Positions 1 through 10,375 of a stretch of DNA of 64,000 bases are shown here, piece by piece. This DNA comes from Zygnema cylindricum. Taxonomy: Eukaryota > Streptophyta > Zygnematophyceae > Zygnematales > Zygnemataceae. The notes below the pieces were generated by a model, which was not told where the DNA came from, ran no database searches, and was given only the letters and a program-made list of their open reading frames with translations. Location of the stretch: positions 477,565 through 541,564 of the forward strand of contig JBBHKE010002856.1 in NCBI GenBank assembly GCA_037447655.1. The letters are read 5' to 3'. The translations under genes were made by a program, and so were the position numbers. Numbering within the stretch: position 1 is the first letter of the stretch; the number at the start of each line of letters is the position of its first letter.

Positions 1-547
1 GAACTCTAATTTATATGATAGAACTTTTTCATAGAGGAAGTTTACTCTAATTTATTTAAGTACTTTATATTCGGTTATGTCGACAATAATTGTCCGCGCT
101 CAAATTATGAACACTAAATTACGTAGACGTACAAAATCTGTCAGTCCGTATAGTTTTGATGTCATTATGACGTTAGTATTATTTGTCGCGCTGAATGTCA
201 GTTTATGTTCACACTGACGACGATGCTGTCGACGGACGAGAGCTATGCAAACGGCTTTTTTTCGATGTGATTGATTTTTCGTTTAGTGCGATTTCACGTG
301 CGAGCGCAATTCTATTAAATCATTATTTGTACCTTTTTACTTAAAAATTACAATTTTGCACGGTCGAACGTCGTCCGTACTCCACACTATTTAAAACTAA
401 CCTATATTACAATTTTGTACGCTAATTAAACTTACCTAAATTAGAATAATGAAAAAATTATAATCGTTTACTCTATTTGATGTCACATAGTCGAAATTTC
501 GAGCATCCGAATTAGAGTAATTTACTCTAATTACGATTCACGGTGTA
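1..547 (-). mobile_element. TA-flanked MITE, cut by window start
   Basis: The right end reads TACGATTCACGGTGTA, the terminus shared with the elements at 3258-3877, 4695-6629 and others. The interior matches 3258-3877 in inverse orientation, including the CACACTATTTAAA block and the stretch around GTCGACAGCATCGTC. There is no coding capacity. The left end lies outside the window. Confidence 0.8.
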
Positions 548-930
548 GTGTACTTTTAGGATCTGTACAAACTGTAACCAACATTCTTCTGATTAGTCGT
601 TAGCTGAGTAGATAAGGGTTGTGAGTAGGGGTTTAGAACTCAGGAAGATTTTGGGACCCTCTCTCCCTGAGAGAGTCTATATATACAGGATGACTTTCAG
701 AAGCCATAACTAACTGCTTAGAGGAGCAAATTCGGTGATTTTTTTTGCACCGGACTCAGGGGAGTCATGCCTTCACTGGGGTGAAGTCGTTCAGATTCAT
801 TGCCACCAGGGTGGCAGTTATTGTCGGGGAAACCAAAGTGGGTTGATGTTATCCTAGTGGCTACTTGCGAACTATGCATTCTGTGGCGCAACGGAGCCCA
901 CATAATTTCAACGTATCTCTCTCTCTCTCC
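548..930 (+). repeat. 3' half of a copia-type LTR
   Basis: The sequence matches the last third of the LTRs at 47025-48062 and 53990-55029: CTCTCTCC..GAGAGAG, then GACTCAGGGGAGTC (753-766), CTTCACTGGGGTGAAG (771-786) and GCCACCAGGGTGGC (802-815), followed by a leader-like CAACGGAGCCCACA. It directly abuts the TA-flanked element that ends at 547. No coding region follows, so it is an orphan fragment. Confidence 0.7.
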
Positions 931-1140
931 TTTGCTCTCCCTCTATGAATCTTTTTTTCTCTCTCTCTTTCTCTTCTCTCTTCCTCCCCCTTTCTCTCCT
1001 TCTCTCGCTCCCTCTCTCTCGCTTTTTATTTATCCCTTTCTATTTTCCTTTCTCTCCCTCTCTCCCCCTCTCTCTCTTAATCTCTCTCTCTCTTTTTTTC
1101 CCTCTCCCTCCCTCTTCCTCTTCTTCTCTCACTCCCTTTA
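914..1140. repeat. polypyrimidine (TC)n microsatellite
   Basis: About 220 bases are almost entirely C and T on the plus strand, as runs of CTCT, TTTC and CCCT. The long open frames read through it encode only Ser, Leu, Phe and Pro and are artefacts of base composition. Confidence 0.9.
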
Positions 1141-1199
1141 ACGCCCCCTCTTTCCCTCGCTCACATTGTCCATACTATCCAACATTATTGTACTTTTAC

Positions 1200-2565
1200 T
1201 TTTGGTATCGTTGAAGGTATAAGGGGGATACACCACCAATTTTGTACTTATTCGGGTACAGGCGAGTACGGGTAGTAGCGAGAAATCGCGTTTTAGTTTT
1301 TTTTTTTTTTCGAAGACGCTTATCCGGTACTGGGCAACAAGTTAGGAGCGTGCCATAACTTTGCCGGATTTCAAGTGTTTAGATTTTGAAAAAACAAAAT
1401 CGGATTCAAGTTTCTAAAATTTTGACTTTTGTGACCTCGAGTACGATACCATGTGGCTAAGTAAGGGTTTTTTTCCCTTTAAAACTTAGCGTCGTAATGC
1501 TAAAGTCGCAACGGTACGAAAAAATCGCAAAACTGTAGAGTATAATTTGCGTCATCCTCAAACTTAGGATGTACGAAAAAATGTCGTCTTGTATTTTTTC
1601 GACCCTCTATTACGTCATCTTCAAATTTATATTAAAATACATCGCTGATGTGTTTTAAATTAAGTAAAACCGCTTTCACAAATAGAAAACCATATTCTCA
1701 CGTGTAAAAAGTTTTCAAAAGTTTTTGACCACGAAAAAAAGAGCAGGGTTGTTTACTTTTGACCGCTTGCATCTTGTACATTGCGGGGATCTCAAATTTG
1801 CGATGACATTTCACATAAATGTTAAAAATCCGTGAAGGCGCCACTGCAGCTCGCGCCTCTCTCACCTTGCTCACCTTGCATGTCCTTCACTCCAAACTTC
1901 ACTACTTTGCGACACTTATGGAGGAAAGCACAAGGCTGAGGGCGGCCGCACGTGCGCGAACTAAGTGACACGGGGAAGAATCCAACAAACGCGCCCGAAA
2001 AAAGTGTTTTTTATTTTACAAGGGGCTCAAGAATTCTATGTCCATTCATGGTTACCGACAGGAGAGGCAAACGCAAAAGCATCTCGTTCAACCATGGCTA
2101 AAAGGTTGTACATCTACAATGTCACGCAAAGACATACGGTGTACCAAAACGTTTCAAAAAATACGATGTGTCTTGCCACGCTCCAATTTTTTTCGAAAAA
2201 TAAGGGGCGTGAAAACAAATTGTAGACGTTGACAGTCGTCACCAGCATTGTCAACGTATACAATCGTCACAACCTTAAGTAACATTTTCGTTGTTACACA
2301 TTGGGACACTAAAAAACTGTATACGTATAATCTGCGCTAAAATACAAAGTAAGTGCGTTAAGTTACAATTACATGGGAGTGTGCTTTTAGACTTTTGAGA
2401 AGGATCCTTAAATGAAAGTGGGAGGTAAGGGCACTTTCCCATGTGATAAAGTTAGGTTTTTTTCCGTCGTTTTCCTCTTAAACTTAGCCCTCAACTAGAA
2501 AATCCGCAGCCGTACCAAGTAATTGAAATTACTTCAGTACAATTTGCGTCACTTTTAAACTTTAA
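1200..2565. other. no gene seen
   Basis: I see no convincing ORF or RNA gene. An imperfect repeat of about 110 bases occurs at 1462-1575 and 2450-2571 (shared GTAAGG/GTTAGG-T7-CC, AACTTAGC, AATTTGCGTCA and ATGTAC words), suggesting an old transposon or segmental remnant. Confidence 0.5.
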
Positions 2566-2700
2566 ATGTACTTCCTTCCTTCCTTCTTTCTTTCCTTCAT
2601 TCCTTCTTTCATTTATTCCTTCCTTCCTTCTTTCATTTATTCCTTTCTTTCTTCCGTTCGTCCCTTCTTCTGTTCTTCCTTTTTTCCTTTCTTCCCGTCT
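2566..2700. repeat. (TTCC)n/(TTTC)n polypyrimidine tract
   Basis: A degenerate CTTC/TTCC/TTTC microsatellite. The Lys-, Arg- and Glu-rich frame opposite to it is a composition artefact. Confidence 0.9.
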
Positions 2701-2754
2701 AGCGCGTTTCGACCCACTTTCGCGCCCCACCAGCTCATCCTCAAACTTTTACTC

Positions 2755-2776
2755 AAATCACCTCGCGAGGTGATTT
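2755..2776. repeat. 22-bp perfect palindrome
   Basis: The sequence AAATCACCTCG followed by its exact complement CGAGGTGATTT forms a perfect dyad with no loop. It lies between a polypyrimidine tract and anonymous sequence, so its role is unknown. The following 2777-3257 stretch holds no recognisable gene. Confidence 0.7.
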
Positions 2777-3257
2777 TAACTAAAGTTTCATGATGCGAAA
2801 AGGCAAACGCTGTCGCACGCGTCGAAGGTTTTTTAAAACTTTTAAATGTGGAGTACAAAAAAAAACCCACTGCACGTTTTTAGCTTGTGAGTATTTTTTC
2901 CAGTGCACTTTTTTTCGTACATGGGCCGTGGAGGGGTCTCGACCAACGGACACCATTTTGTGAAAAGCGAAGTTTGTGAGGGCGCTTCTTTCTCTCTCCC
3001 CCTCCGATTACCACGTCCATTTCACAATTCTTGCAATGAAAAACAACAATAATGGTATCCAATGACAGATCCCTGAAAAATATTTGTTTTGACTATATTT
3101 GCACATATTTCGATGGCAATTATAATGAGAAAGGACGAAAAAACAAATTCGGGAAATCATGGCGGAAAGTTTTGGAATTAGTGACGTCGACGCTATCATA
3201 AGTGAGCGTGGCGTCAAAATATCACAAACCCTAAAGATCTACAATGTCACACGACAC

Positions 3258-3877
3258 TACACCGCGAATCCTAATTAGAGTAAATAATGCTAATTTGGTC
3301 GCCCTAAATTTTGACTATATCACCTTAAATAGAGTAAATGATTCTAAATTTCTCATTATAATATTTAAGGTAAGGTTCAATTAGCGTAAAAAAATATAAT
3401 ATAGGTTCGTTTTAAATAGTGTGGAGTACGGATGACGTTCGACCGTGCAAAAATTGTACTTTTATAAGTAAAAAGGTACAAATAATGATTTAATAAAATC
3501 GCGCTCACACGTGAAATCGCACTAACAAATAAATCAATCACATCGAAAAAAAGTCGTTCGCATAACTCTCGTGCGTCGACAGCATCGTCGTCAGTGTGAA
3601 CATTAACTAACATTCATCGCGACAAATAGTACTAACGTCATAATGACATCAAACTATACGGAGTGACAGATTTTGTACATCTACGTAATTTAGTGTTCAT
3701 AATTACAGCGCGGATAACTATTGCCGACATAACCCAATCTAGAGTACTTAAATAAATTAGAGTAAACTTCCTCTGTGAAAAAGTTATATCACACAAATTA
3801 GCGTTCATAACTCTAATTGTTTTTTTTTGTTTTTTTACTCTAATTTTTTCTTTACTCTAATTACGATTCGCGGTGTA
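3258..3877 (+). mobile_element. TA-flanked MITE, 620 bp, complete
   Basis: Terminal inverted repeats are CACCGCGAATCCTAATTAG at the left and CTAATTACGATTCGCGGTG at the right, bounded by TA on both sides, which is read as the target duplication. Terminal ATTAGAGTAAA words recur inside. The interior carries TTTAAATAGTGTGGAGTACG in this orientation, a block found in all copies. There is no transposase ORF. The nearest inverted copy is at 1-547. Confidence 0.85.
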
Positions 3878-4201
3878 TTGTACAGTACACGCCTACAACC
3901 GTCGCTATTTTGTAAACATCATGAATTGCCGCAATTTTTTTAGTCTTCTACAACCGTCACAACATCCGTCACAATTTAAAGTAACGATTCAATTGCGTTT
4001 TAGCGAAACGCTCTGAAAGTAGTACGAAAAATCTTCGCTAAAAAACGAAGTAGCAAGACTAAGTTTCGGTTACATGGGAAGGTGCCCTAAGAGACCCTTG
4101 CAATTTTTTTCACGCACTTGCGCGTGACGGGCAGAAAAAACAGCTAGCGTGTACTCCTCCTCGTGCAGAAAAATACAAATACGTGTAGCATGTGCGTGAA
4201 C
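3878..4201. other. no gene seen
   Basis: Anonymous AT-rich sequence between two mobile elements. I see nothing recognisable. Confidence 0.5.
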
Positions 4202-4209
4202 GTTTTTTC

Positions 4210-4610
4210 TAGTGTTGGGTATCGGGTAAATTCATATCGCGATAATTTCGATATTCGATATATCGAATATCGATCGAGCAGATTCCTCGATATATCGTAC
4301 CGGGACCAACATAAATTATCGCGATAATTTCGATTACGATATATCGAATATCGATCGAGCAGATTCCTGTAATGTACCGTGAAATTATCGCGATTTCGCA
4401 AAAACTGGCGTCAGGTGGGGGTTGAAGAGGAAAAAATCGGGGAAAAAAAAACAATAATTTTTAATGCCTCGATATATCGGCGATACGATACATTGGCGAT
4501 ATATCGCGATAATTTGGTTTTCGATATATCGAAGCGATATATCGATTATCGGGTACCTGAAATTCGATATATATCGAATATCGGCAAAAGGTCCTCGATA
4601 CCCAACACTA
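4210..4610 (+). mobile_element. hAT-type MITE, 401 bp, with 8-bp target duplication
   Basis: The ends are TAGTGTTGGGTATCG and CGATACCCAACACTA, a perfect 15-bp inverted repeat. They are flanked by GTTTTTTC at 4202-4209 and 4611-4618. An 8-bp duplication and a TAGNG-like terminus are the signature of the hAT superfamily. The interior is filled with CGATATATCG and TCGCGATA words, which in hAT elements commonly act as subterminal transposase-binding repeats. No transposase is encoded. Confidence 0.9.
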
Positions 4611-5110
4611 GTTTTTTCATTCGTTTCCCAATCGTTTATTTAAGTAGAATTGACTAGAAGTTAAAGTTTGACGATGAACTCTTATCACAAACAGTACACC
4701 GTGAATAGCTATTAGCGTAATGAAACAATTAGCGTTATTTACGCTAACTGGGAATTTCAGTTTTTTCCAAAAAAATATTTATTCTAATTTATCATTAACT
4801 CTAATTTTTAAACTCCTTTGTAATAATTGTCGGCGCATAATATCTTCACACTAAACTATGCGCATGTACGAAATTGTTCAAATCGTACGCCGTCGCGTTT
4901 TTGTGACATCCGCGTCATTTTTCTAGAGCACATTTACATGCGCGCGCGTTAGCGTAAATTTTTTTTCTGTATTTTTTGCTTGAAAAAGTACAAAATAATA
5001 CGAATCTGACAGTCCGTACACCACACTATTTAGAAGGGCACTATATTACAGTTATGAACCCTATAAGATGGGGTACCTCAAATAGCGTTCAGAACATATA
5101 GAATGATTAA

Positions 5111-6550
5111 GGGTAAAGTTCCATCATACGATTCTGTAATTGTACGTCAAACTCTACAGACTAGGTTGATTGAGGGTAACATTCCATTAGGCGGTCCCAG
5201 TAAATGTACGGACAAGTCTACTGACAGCGTTACTGAAGTCCGCTCCATTATGTCGGGCCAATAACAAACAATCCTCAACTATGATTGGCGCCACATAGGT
5301 TACAGTCCAGATTCTAAAAATCTTAAAAAAATATACAAACGGGATATCTGTACGAAATACCTGTACGACCAGAGGTAATTAATGATTTGTACATAAAGTT
5401 TTCGGCCAGATTTTGATTTTGAAAATAAAAATCCAAATTTCGAAACGGAATGGCAAAAGGACGAGGCAAACTTTGAAGGTCGCGGCAAAACCTTGAATGT
5501 CGGTGGATGTCAGACGGAGCGTGCGAGGATATTTTAAACCTGACATGCATTCAGCGGCGCAGGCGGCACATGGCCTGTACAACGTGCACGCCTGTGATCG
5601 CTTGTTCAAAGTAGATATATATTTGATTTTTGACGTGTACCAAGGGCAATCATCTCGTGGGCCCCAACTTGCGAGGAGAGTTGGGGCCCACTACATGATG
5701 TGCCCGATTGCTTCGCGGATCTAAAATAGTGAAGCATCCAACGGTCAGGAATCATGCCTACATCATTGGAGCTTCCCGACAGCTTTCCAGTAACGATGTT
5801 TCATCTGACCCAAAAAAAATTGATGGTACGGATATGTACGGTGTTGTACGAATACGTACGGCGTCCAGTAACGAACCCCACTTTTCGTCTAATGGAATGT
5901 TACCCTGAGTCGATGTTCCATCACGTAGATTCTGTAAGCCACGTGTTCTATATTGACTGGCGCCACGTAAGCTACGGTCCGATATTGAATATCTTTCAGA
6001 TTTTTAGCACAGACAAACTTAAGTTCAAATCTTGACTTGCGTACCATGTACCTACTACAAAAAAATTATACTTTTTTCAGCTGCCAGTTTGTACGCCAAC
6101 TCATTTTTTAGGGTTTCACTTTTCGAACATAACGAAAGTCCTTTGAGAAAAATAGTGTGACGAACAAAAGTTAACAAAAATAGTGTGACGAGGGAATACT
6201 ACGAAATTTCGTTATTTTTTTAGGCTGTATTTTGGAAACCGCGTGTCATGTGCAAATATTAAGATTTTTCGTTGGTTTTCCATCATGACACGTAGCTTAA
6301 TCGTCCAACGTGTCACGATTTTATTTTCTTCTGTATCTGCCAACCCACCTCCTCGAGGTGGGTTGACAGAAAAAAATGAAGTGAACTCCTCGCATATGAA
6401 CATCCGACGGCCAGTAATACTTCCAAGACCTTTGCAAGATTCTCTGTAATGTTGTTTTTCTTATAAAAACAAAATAAGCAGTACGATTTGGTATGGAGGG
6501 TCGTGAATTTTTGTAAACTACGCCACTTTTCGCCTGATGGAACGTCACCC
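5111..6550 (+). mobile_element. Harbinger-like MITE A, hosting a second element
   Basis: The ends are GGGTAAAGTTCCATCA and TGATGGAACGTCACCC with flanking TAA at 5108-5110 and 6551-6553, as in PIF/Harbinger and Tourist elements. Without the insert 5174-5905 its length is about 705 bp, close to the second copy at 26975-27723, with which it shares the GTGACGAGGG region and a hairpin at 6342-6364. No transposase is encoded. Confidence 0.87.
5174..5905 (+). mobile_element. Harbinger-like MITE B, 732 bp
   Basis: The ends GGGTAACATTCCATTAG and CTAATGGAATGTTACCC form a perfect 17-bp inverted repeat, flanked by TGA at 5171-5173 and 5906-5908. The copy at 26975-27723 shows the undisturbed site (TTGATTAAGTCGATG) where this one reads TTGATTGA...TGAGTCGATG. 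The interior carries a foldback at 5657-5691 (GTGGGCCCCAACT and its complement). Confidence 0.9.
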
Positions 6551-6711
6551 TAATTCTATTTGGGAATTTGCCTAAAAAACCGGGGTACCCCAATTAGAGT
6601 CATGAACGCTAATAGCGATTCACGGTGTAGCAGTGGGTCAAAAAGGTGAAGACGTCAAAGTGGAATATGCTTAGAGTTTCAGAATGACGTCAACTGTACT
6701 ATGGTTTCGAC

Positions 6712-7559
6712 TAGTGTTGGGTATCGAGGACCCATTGCCAATATTCGATATATATCGAATTTCAGGAACCCGATATTCGATATATCGCTTCGATATATCG
6801 AATTTCAAATTATCGCGATATATCGCCGATATATTGCCGATATATCGTATCGTCGATATATCGAAGTTAAAAAAAAATAATAAAAAAAAAACCCACAGGT
6901 TTTTAAAGCCTCGTGACTTCGGACAAAGTGACTGTAAAATCTTTGCCGGAAAGAAATACGGTTTTTTCGTGAAAGTCAGCGGAGTGAAGAGATCTCTGAG
7001 GTACATTGACGAGGTACACTTGTGAAGTACACGTACATCAAACGCAAGTACGATTTTCCATACGAAAAAGGTATGTTTCTAGATGTTTGATGATTTTTGA
7101 GATTTGATAGTCAGCTTACGTGGAACCATTCATATCATTACACGTATGTAAAACTTATTTAGAAAAGATACGCGATGTACCCGATGCTTCTGTAATACAT
7201 AAATCTTGCTGTCCGTACTATTACAGAGACCTCCTCGTGTAACCATACCCCAAAAAAGCAATCATTAGAATTACATAATTAGTAATTTTTGTCGGTTACA
7301 TTTTGCGGCGTCTACCTTTAAGTCACGGAACGAAAATCACGGCGTACGTGGCGTATTAGACAATTTGACTTTTTCGCAAAAATAACATATCGTATAAAAA
7401 AATAAAAATATTAAATTTAAAAAATAGTATATATCGCGATATATATCGCGATGATTTATGTTGGTCGCGGTACGATATATCGAGAATTCTCCTCGATCGA
7501 TATTCGATATATCGAATATCGAGATTATCGCGATATGAATTTACCCGATACCCAACACT
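6712..7559 (+). mobile_element. hAT-type MITE, about 0.85 kb
   Basis: It starts TAGTGTTGGGTATCG and ends CGATACCCAACACT. The left target duplication GTTTCGAC is at 6704-6711. The right copy of GTTTCGAC lies at 8051-8058, after the TA-flanked element that inserted into the last TA of this hAT end. CGATATATCG arrays lie near both ends. The middle matches the longer copy at 24914-26394. No transposase ORF is present. Confidence 0.88.
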
Positions 7560-8050
7560 CACCGTGAATCGCTATTAGCGTAATAAAAAATATAGCATAA
7601 TGAAACAATTAGCGTACTTTACGGTAAATTGTGTTTTTTCGGGTACACCATGATACTAATTTATCATGTACTCTAATTTGTAAACTGCTTTGTAAAAATT
7701 TTCGGCACATAATATGTCCACACTAAAACATGTATATGCACGAAATTGTTCAAATCGTACGCCGTCGCGTTTTTTTGACATCTGCGTATGCCGGAAAAAA
7801 TTTACGCAATAATATATTATTATGTTTTCTGTACTTTTAAATTTAAAAATGTACGAAATAGTACAAATCTGGCAGTCCGTACACCACACTATTTAAAAGG
7901 GCACTAAATTACAGTTATGAACCGTATTGAGCGGGGTACCTCAAATAACGTGCAAAAACATTTAGCGTACTTTATTCTATTTGAGAATTTGCCCCAAAAA
8001 AAGGGGTACCCCAATTAGCGTCATGTACGCTAATAGCGATTCACGGTGTA
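7560..8050 (+). mobile_element. TA-flanked MITE, 491 bp, inserted in a hAT end
   Basis: The left end is CACCGTGAATCGCTATTAG and the right end CTAATAGCGATTCACGGTGTA. The expected left TA is reduced to T, apparently by loss of one base. The interior contains GTACACCACACTATTTAAA. It is the uninterrupted counterpart of 4695-6629 and so defines that element's empty site. Confidence 0.85.
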
Positions 8051-8058
8051 GTTTCGAC

Positions 8059-9331
8059 AATTTATACGTACGGCTGAAGAAAATTAAATCTTGGAGGTAA
8101 TCGACAGAAAATAAGTAAAAAACCCTTACTTTGACACATGGGCACACCCCTTAGGCGTGCCACGTCCCACAGCTCCCACGACTGCCATCTTGTTGCAGTC
8201 TAGAGTACTGTACTACTTTTACACCGACGAATGCCTCGTTGTTGCCGTCTACTGTACACGGATGAATTGACGAAACTGACGCTACGTATACGTGTCTGTT
8301 GTGTCGTCGCTATGGCGACACAGCTCAAGAGCAAGCGTCGAGCGGCAACATGCAAGCCATGTGAAACCTCCGCGACGGTGGAAGACTGAACTGTCGCTGG
8401 CATCTGCAATCTGGTGAATGTGGGATGTCATGAATGCTATGCCACGACAGCCCCGAATTAGGTGTACACATTCGGTTATGATTTTTAGGGTTGGGGCCCA
8501 TTAAGCTATTTTCCTGTCTTTTTCGGGTCATTTCAAGACCGTTTACGGTTATTGAGCGATTTTGGTCGTCCGGATCATAAACTTACGGCTATCACTTGCC
8601 CAATCGTAGAACACGAACTAGCCCTTTTACGAGCCCCAGCCCTAACAAATCTTTCTTTAACTCAATCTATTGAGCTTGCTAACCATTGACTGAAGGTTAC
8701 GGGAAAACTTCCCATCAACTAAATCATTGACGATCACAATATACTTCACGAACAATCTTCACCTTACAGCCAAAAAGGCCTGAGGGCCTTCAGGCCATTA
8801 TGACTCGTTTTCAATGATTGGAAATTTTACAGCCGTGAGATTATGATCTGGACGGCTTGAAATCGACCAATCATTGATAACGGTCCTGTAATGACTCGAA
8901 ATGTGGCCCTTGACGGCCCCCCGGCCCATAGATCACCGTCGTGGCATGTAATGATTAAACTTTCACGCAATACTTGCCCGACTTCGTCTCGTGGTCAACA
9001 AAATTCTTTGAACTAAAACAAAATGTTTTTGTCGCCAAATGGTCGCACAAGGTAGCCTCCAGGACCATATGGTACAAGATCGTGTCGTTTTCGTAATATT
9101 TGGATGAGCGAAGTTCTCTTTTCACGGAGTTTAAAATAAGATCTTTGATCTAAAATATGATCAAAGATCACACGATAAGAGTTTTTGTTAGAATTGACAG
9201 TGTGTTAACGATCCTGCGAGAAATGATGTAGGATTTGTCGCGGGACTTGCTTAAGAACTTAATTGCAAATCCGAGAGGATAGGGAAGCCCGTTATCGAGC
9301 CCATAGTTCTAAAGTGCGTTATAATAGAAAG
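8059..9331. other. no gene seen
   Basis: I found no supported gene. A short hairpin GGCCTGA..TCAGGCC occurs at 8777-8796, and GATCTTTGATC/TATGATCAAAGATCA words occur near 9141-9171. Short frames here lack family similarity. Confidence 0.5.
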
Positions 9332-10375
9332 TACACCGCCAATCGTTATTAGCGTTTAAAAATTATTAGTGTTAACAAATAATTAGCGTTATAAACGCTA
9401 CACCGCGAATCGTAATTAGAGAAAATTACTCTAATTCGGTCGCTCGAAATTTCGACTCTATCACATGAAATAGAGTAAATGATTCTAATTTTTTCATTAT
9501 TCTATTTAAGGTAAAGTTTAATTAGCGTTTTTTATTTTAATATAGGTTCGTTTTAAATAGTGTGGAGTACGGACGACCTCCGACCATACAAAATTGTACT
9601 TTATTAAGGTAAAGAAGTACAAATAATGATTTAATACATACCGTTATCATGTAACTGCGTTTTAACAAACCGCGTAGTGCAAACGTCACAATGACTATAA
9701 ACTGTACGTTTTGCCAAATTCTGTACGAAAACCTTATTTACAGTAGAGGATATTAGCGTGCCAAATTAGAGTACTTAAATAAATTAGAGTAAACTTCATA
9801 GTTGAAACAGCTCTATCACATAAATTAGCGTTCATTACTCTAATTTGTTTTTATATATTTTGTACTCTAAATTTTTCATTACTCTAATTACGATTCGTAG
9901 TGTAGTTTGAATTTTTAAAGATTTCGAAAAAAATAGTTTACTCTAATTGATCCATAACGCTGATTTGGGTACAACGGATCTACCATCAGGATCTTCACAC
10001 ACCGTCGCGTCCTTTTACTCTAATTTATTCATAGCTCTAATTTGGGTTTTTCCCCGTATAATTAATACGCGATTAATATCTTTACACTAAAATAAGTACG
10101 GTTTCATTCTGCATTTTATTATTAGCGCAGGTTTACGTGTGATCGCGATTATTTTAGTCCATATTTCGTACTTTTCTACTTAACAAAGTACCATTTTGTA
10201 CGTGATGAAACTTCCGTACATCACAGTATTCAAAAAGATCATAATTTATAATTATAAACGCTAATTCACCATAACCTTAATTAAAATAGTGTTATTAATT
10301 CTATTTAAGGTAAAACCCTAAAAAAATAGGGGCGCCGATATAGCGTACATAACGTTAATAACGATTGGCGGTGTA
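9332..10375 (+). mobile_element. TA-flanked MITE hosting another of its own kind
   Basis: The left end is TACACCGCCAATCGTTATTAG and the right end AATAACGATTGGCGGTGTA. Removal of 9399-9904 leaves about 538 bp, close to the 564-bp copy at 12433-12996. The block CATCACAGTATTCAAA corresponds to CACACTATTTAAA of other copies. It is noncoding. Confidence 0.85.
9399..9904 (+). mobile_element. TA-flanked MITE nested in 9332-10375
   Basis: The ends are TACACCGCGAATCGTAATTAG and CTAATTACGATTCGTAGTGTA. It belongs to the CACCGCGAATCG subfamily (like 3258-3877) inside a CACCGCCAATCG host, so the two subfamilies can be dated relative to each other. It contains TTTAAATAGTGTGGAGTACG. Confidence 0.85.

Larger units (their letters stand above)
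4695..6629 (+). mobile_element. TA-flanked MITE interrupted by Harbinger elements
   Basis: The left end is TACACCGTGAATAGCTATTAG and the right end CTAATAGCGATTCACGGTGTA. With the insert 5111-6550 removed, it matches the intact copy at 7560-8050, including the stretch GAATTTGCC..GGGGTACCCCAATTAG near the right end. The parent element is therefore about 0.5 kb. It has no ORF. Confidence 0.85.

Noticed and set aside
800-1214. Two overlapping plus-strand frames of about 90-110 residues
   Set aside because: They encode only Ser, Leu, Phe and Pro from a CT microsatellite and overlap an LTR fragment.
2491-2870. Lys/Arg/Glu-rich minus-strand frames
   Set aside because: Antisense of a TTCC/TTTC repeat; low-complexity artefact.
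4210-7559. CGATATATCG-rich blocks as a centromeric or tandem satellite
   Set aside because: Each block lies inside a single element with defined TAGTGTTGGG ends and 8-bp duplications, so it belongs to dispersed hAT-type MITEs.
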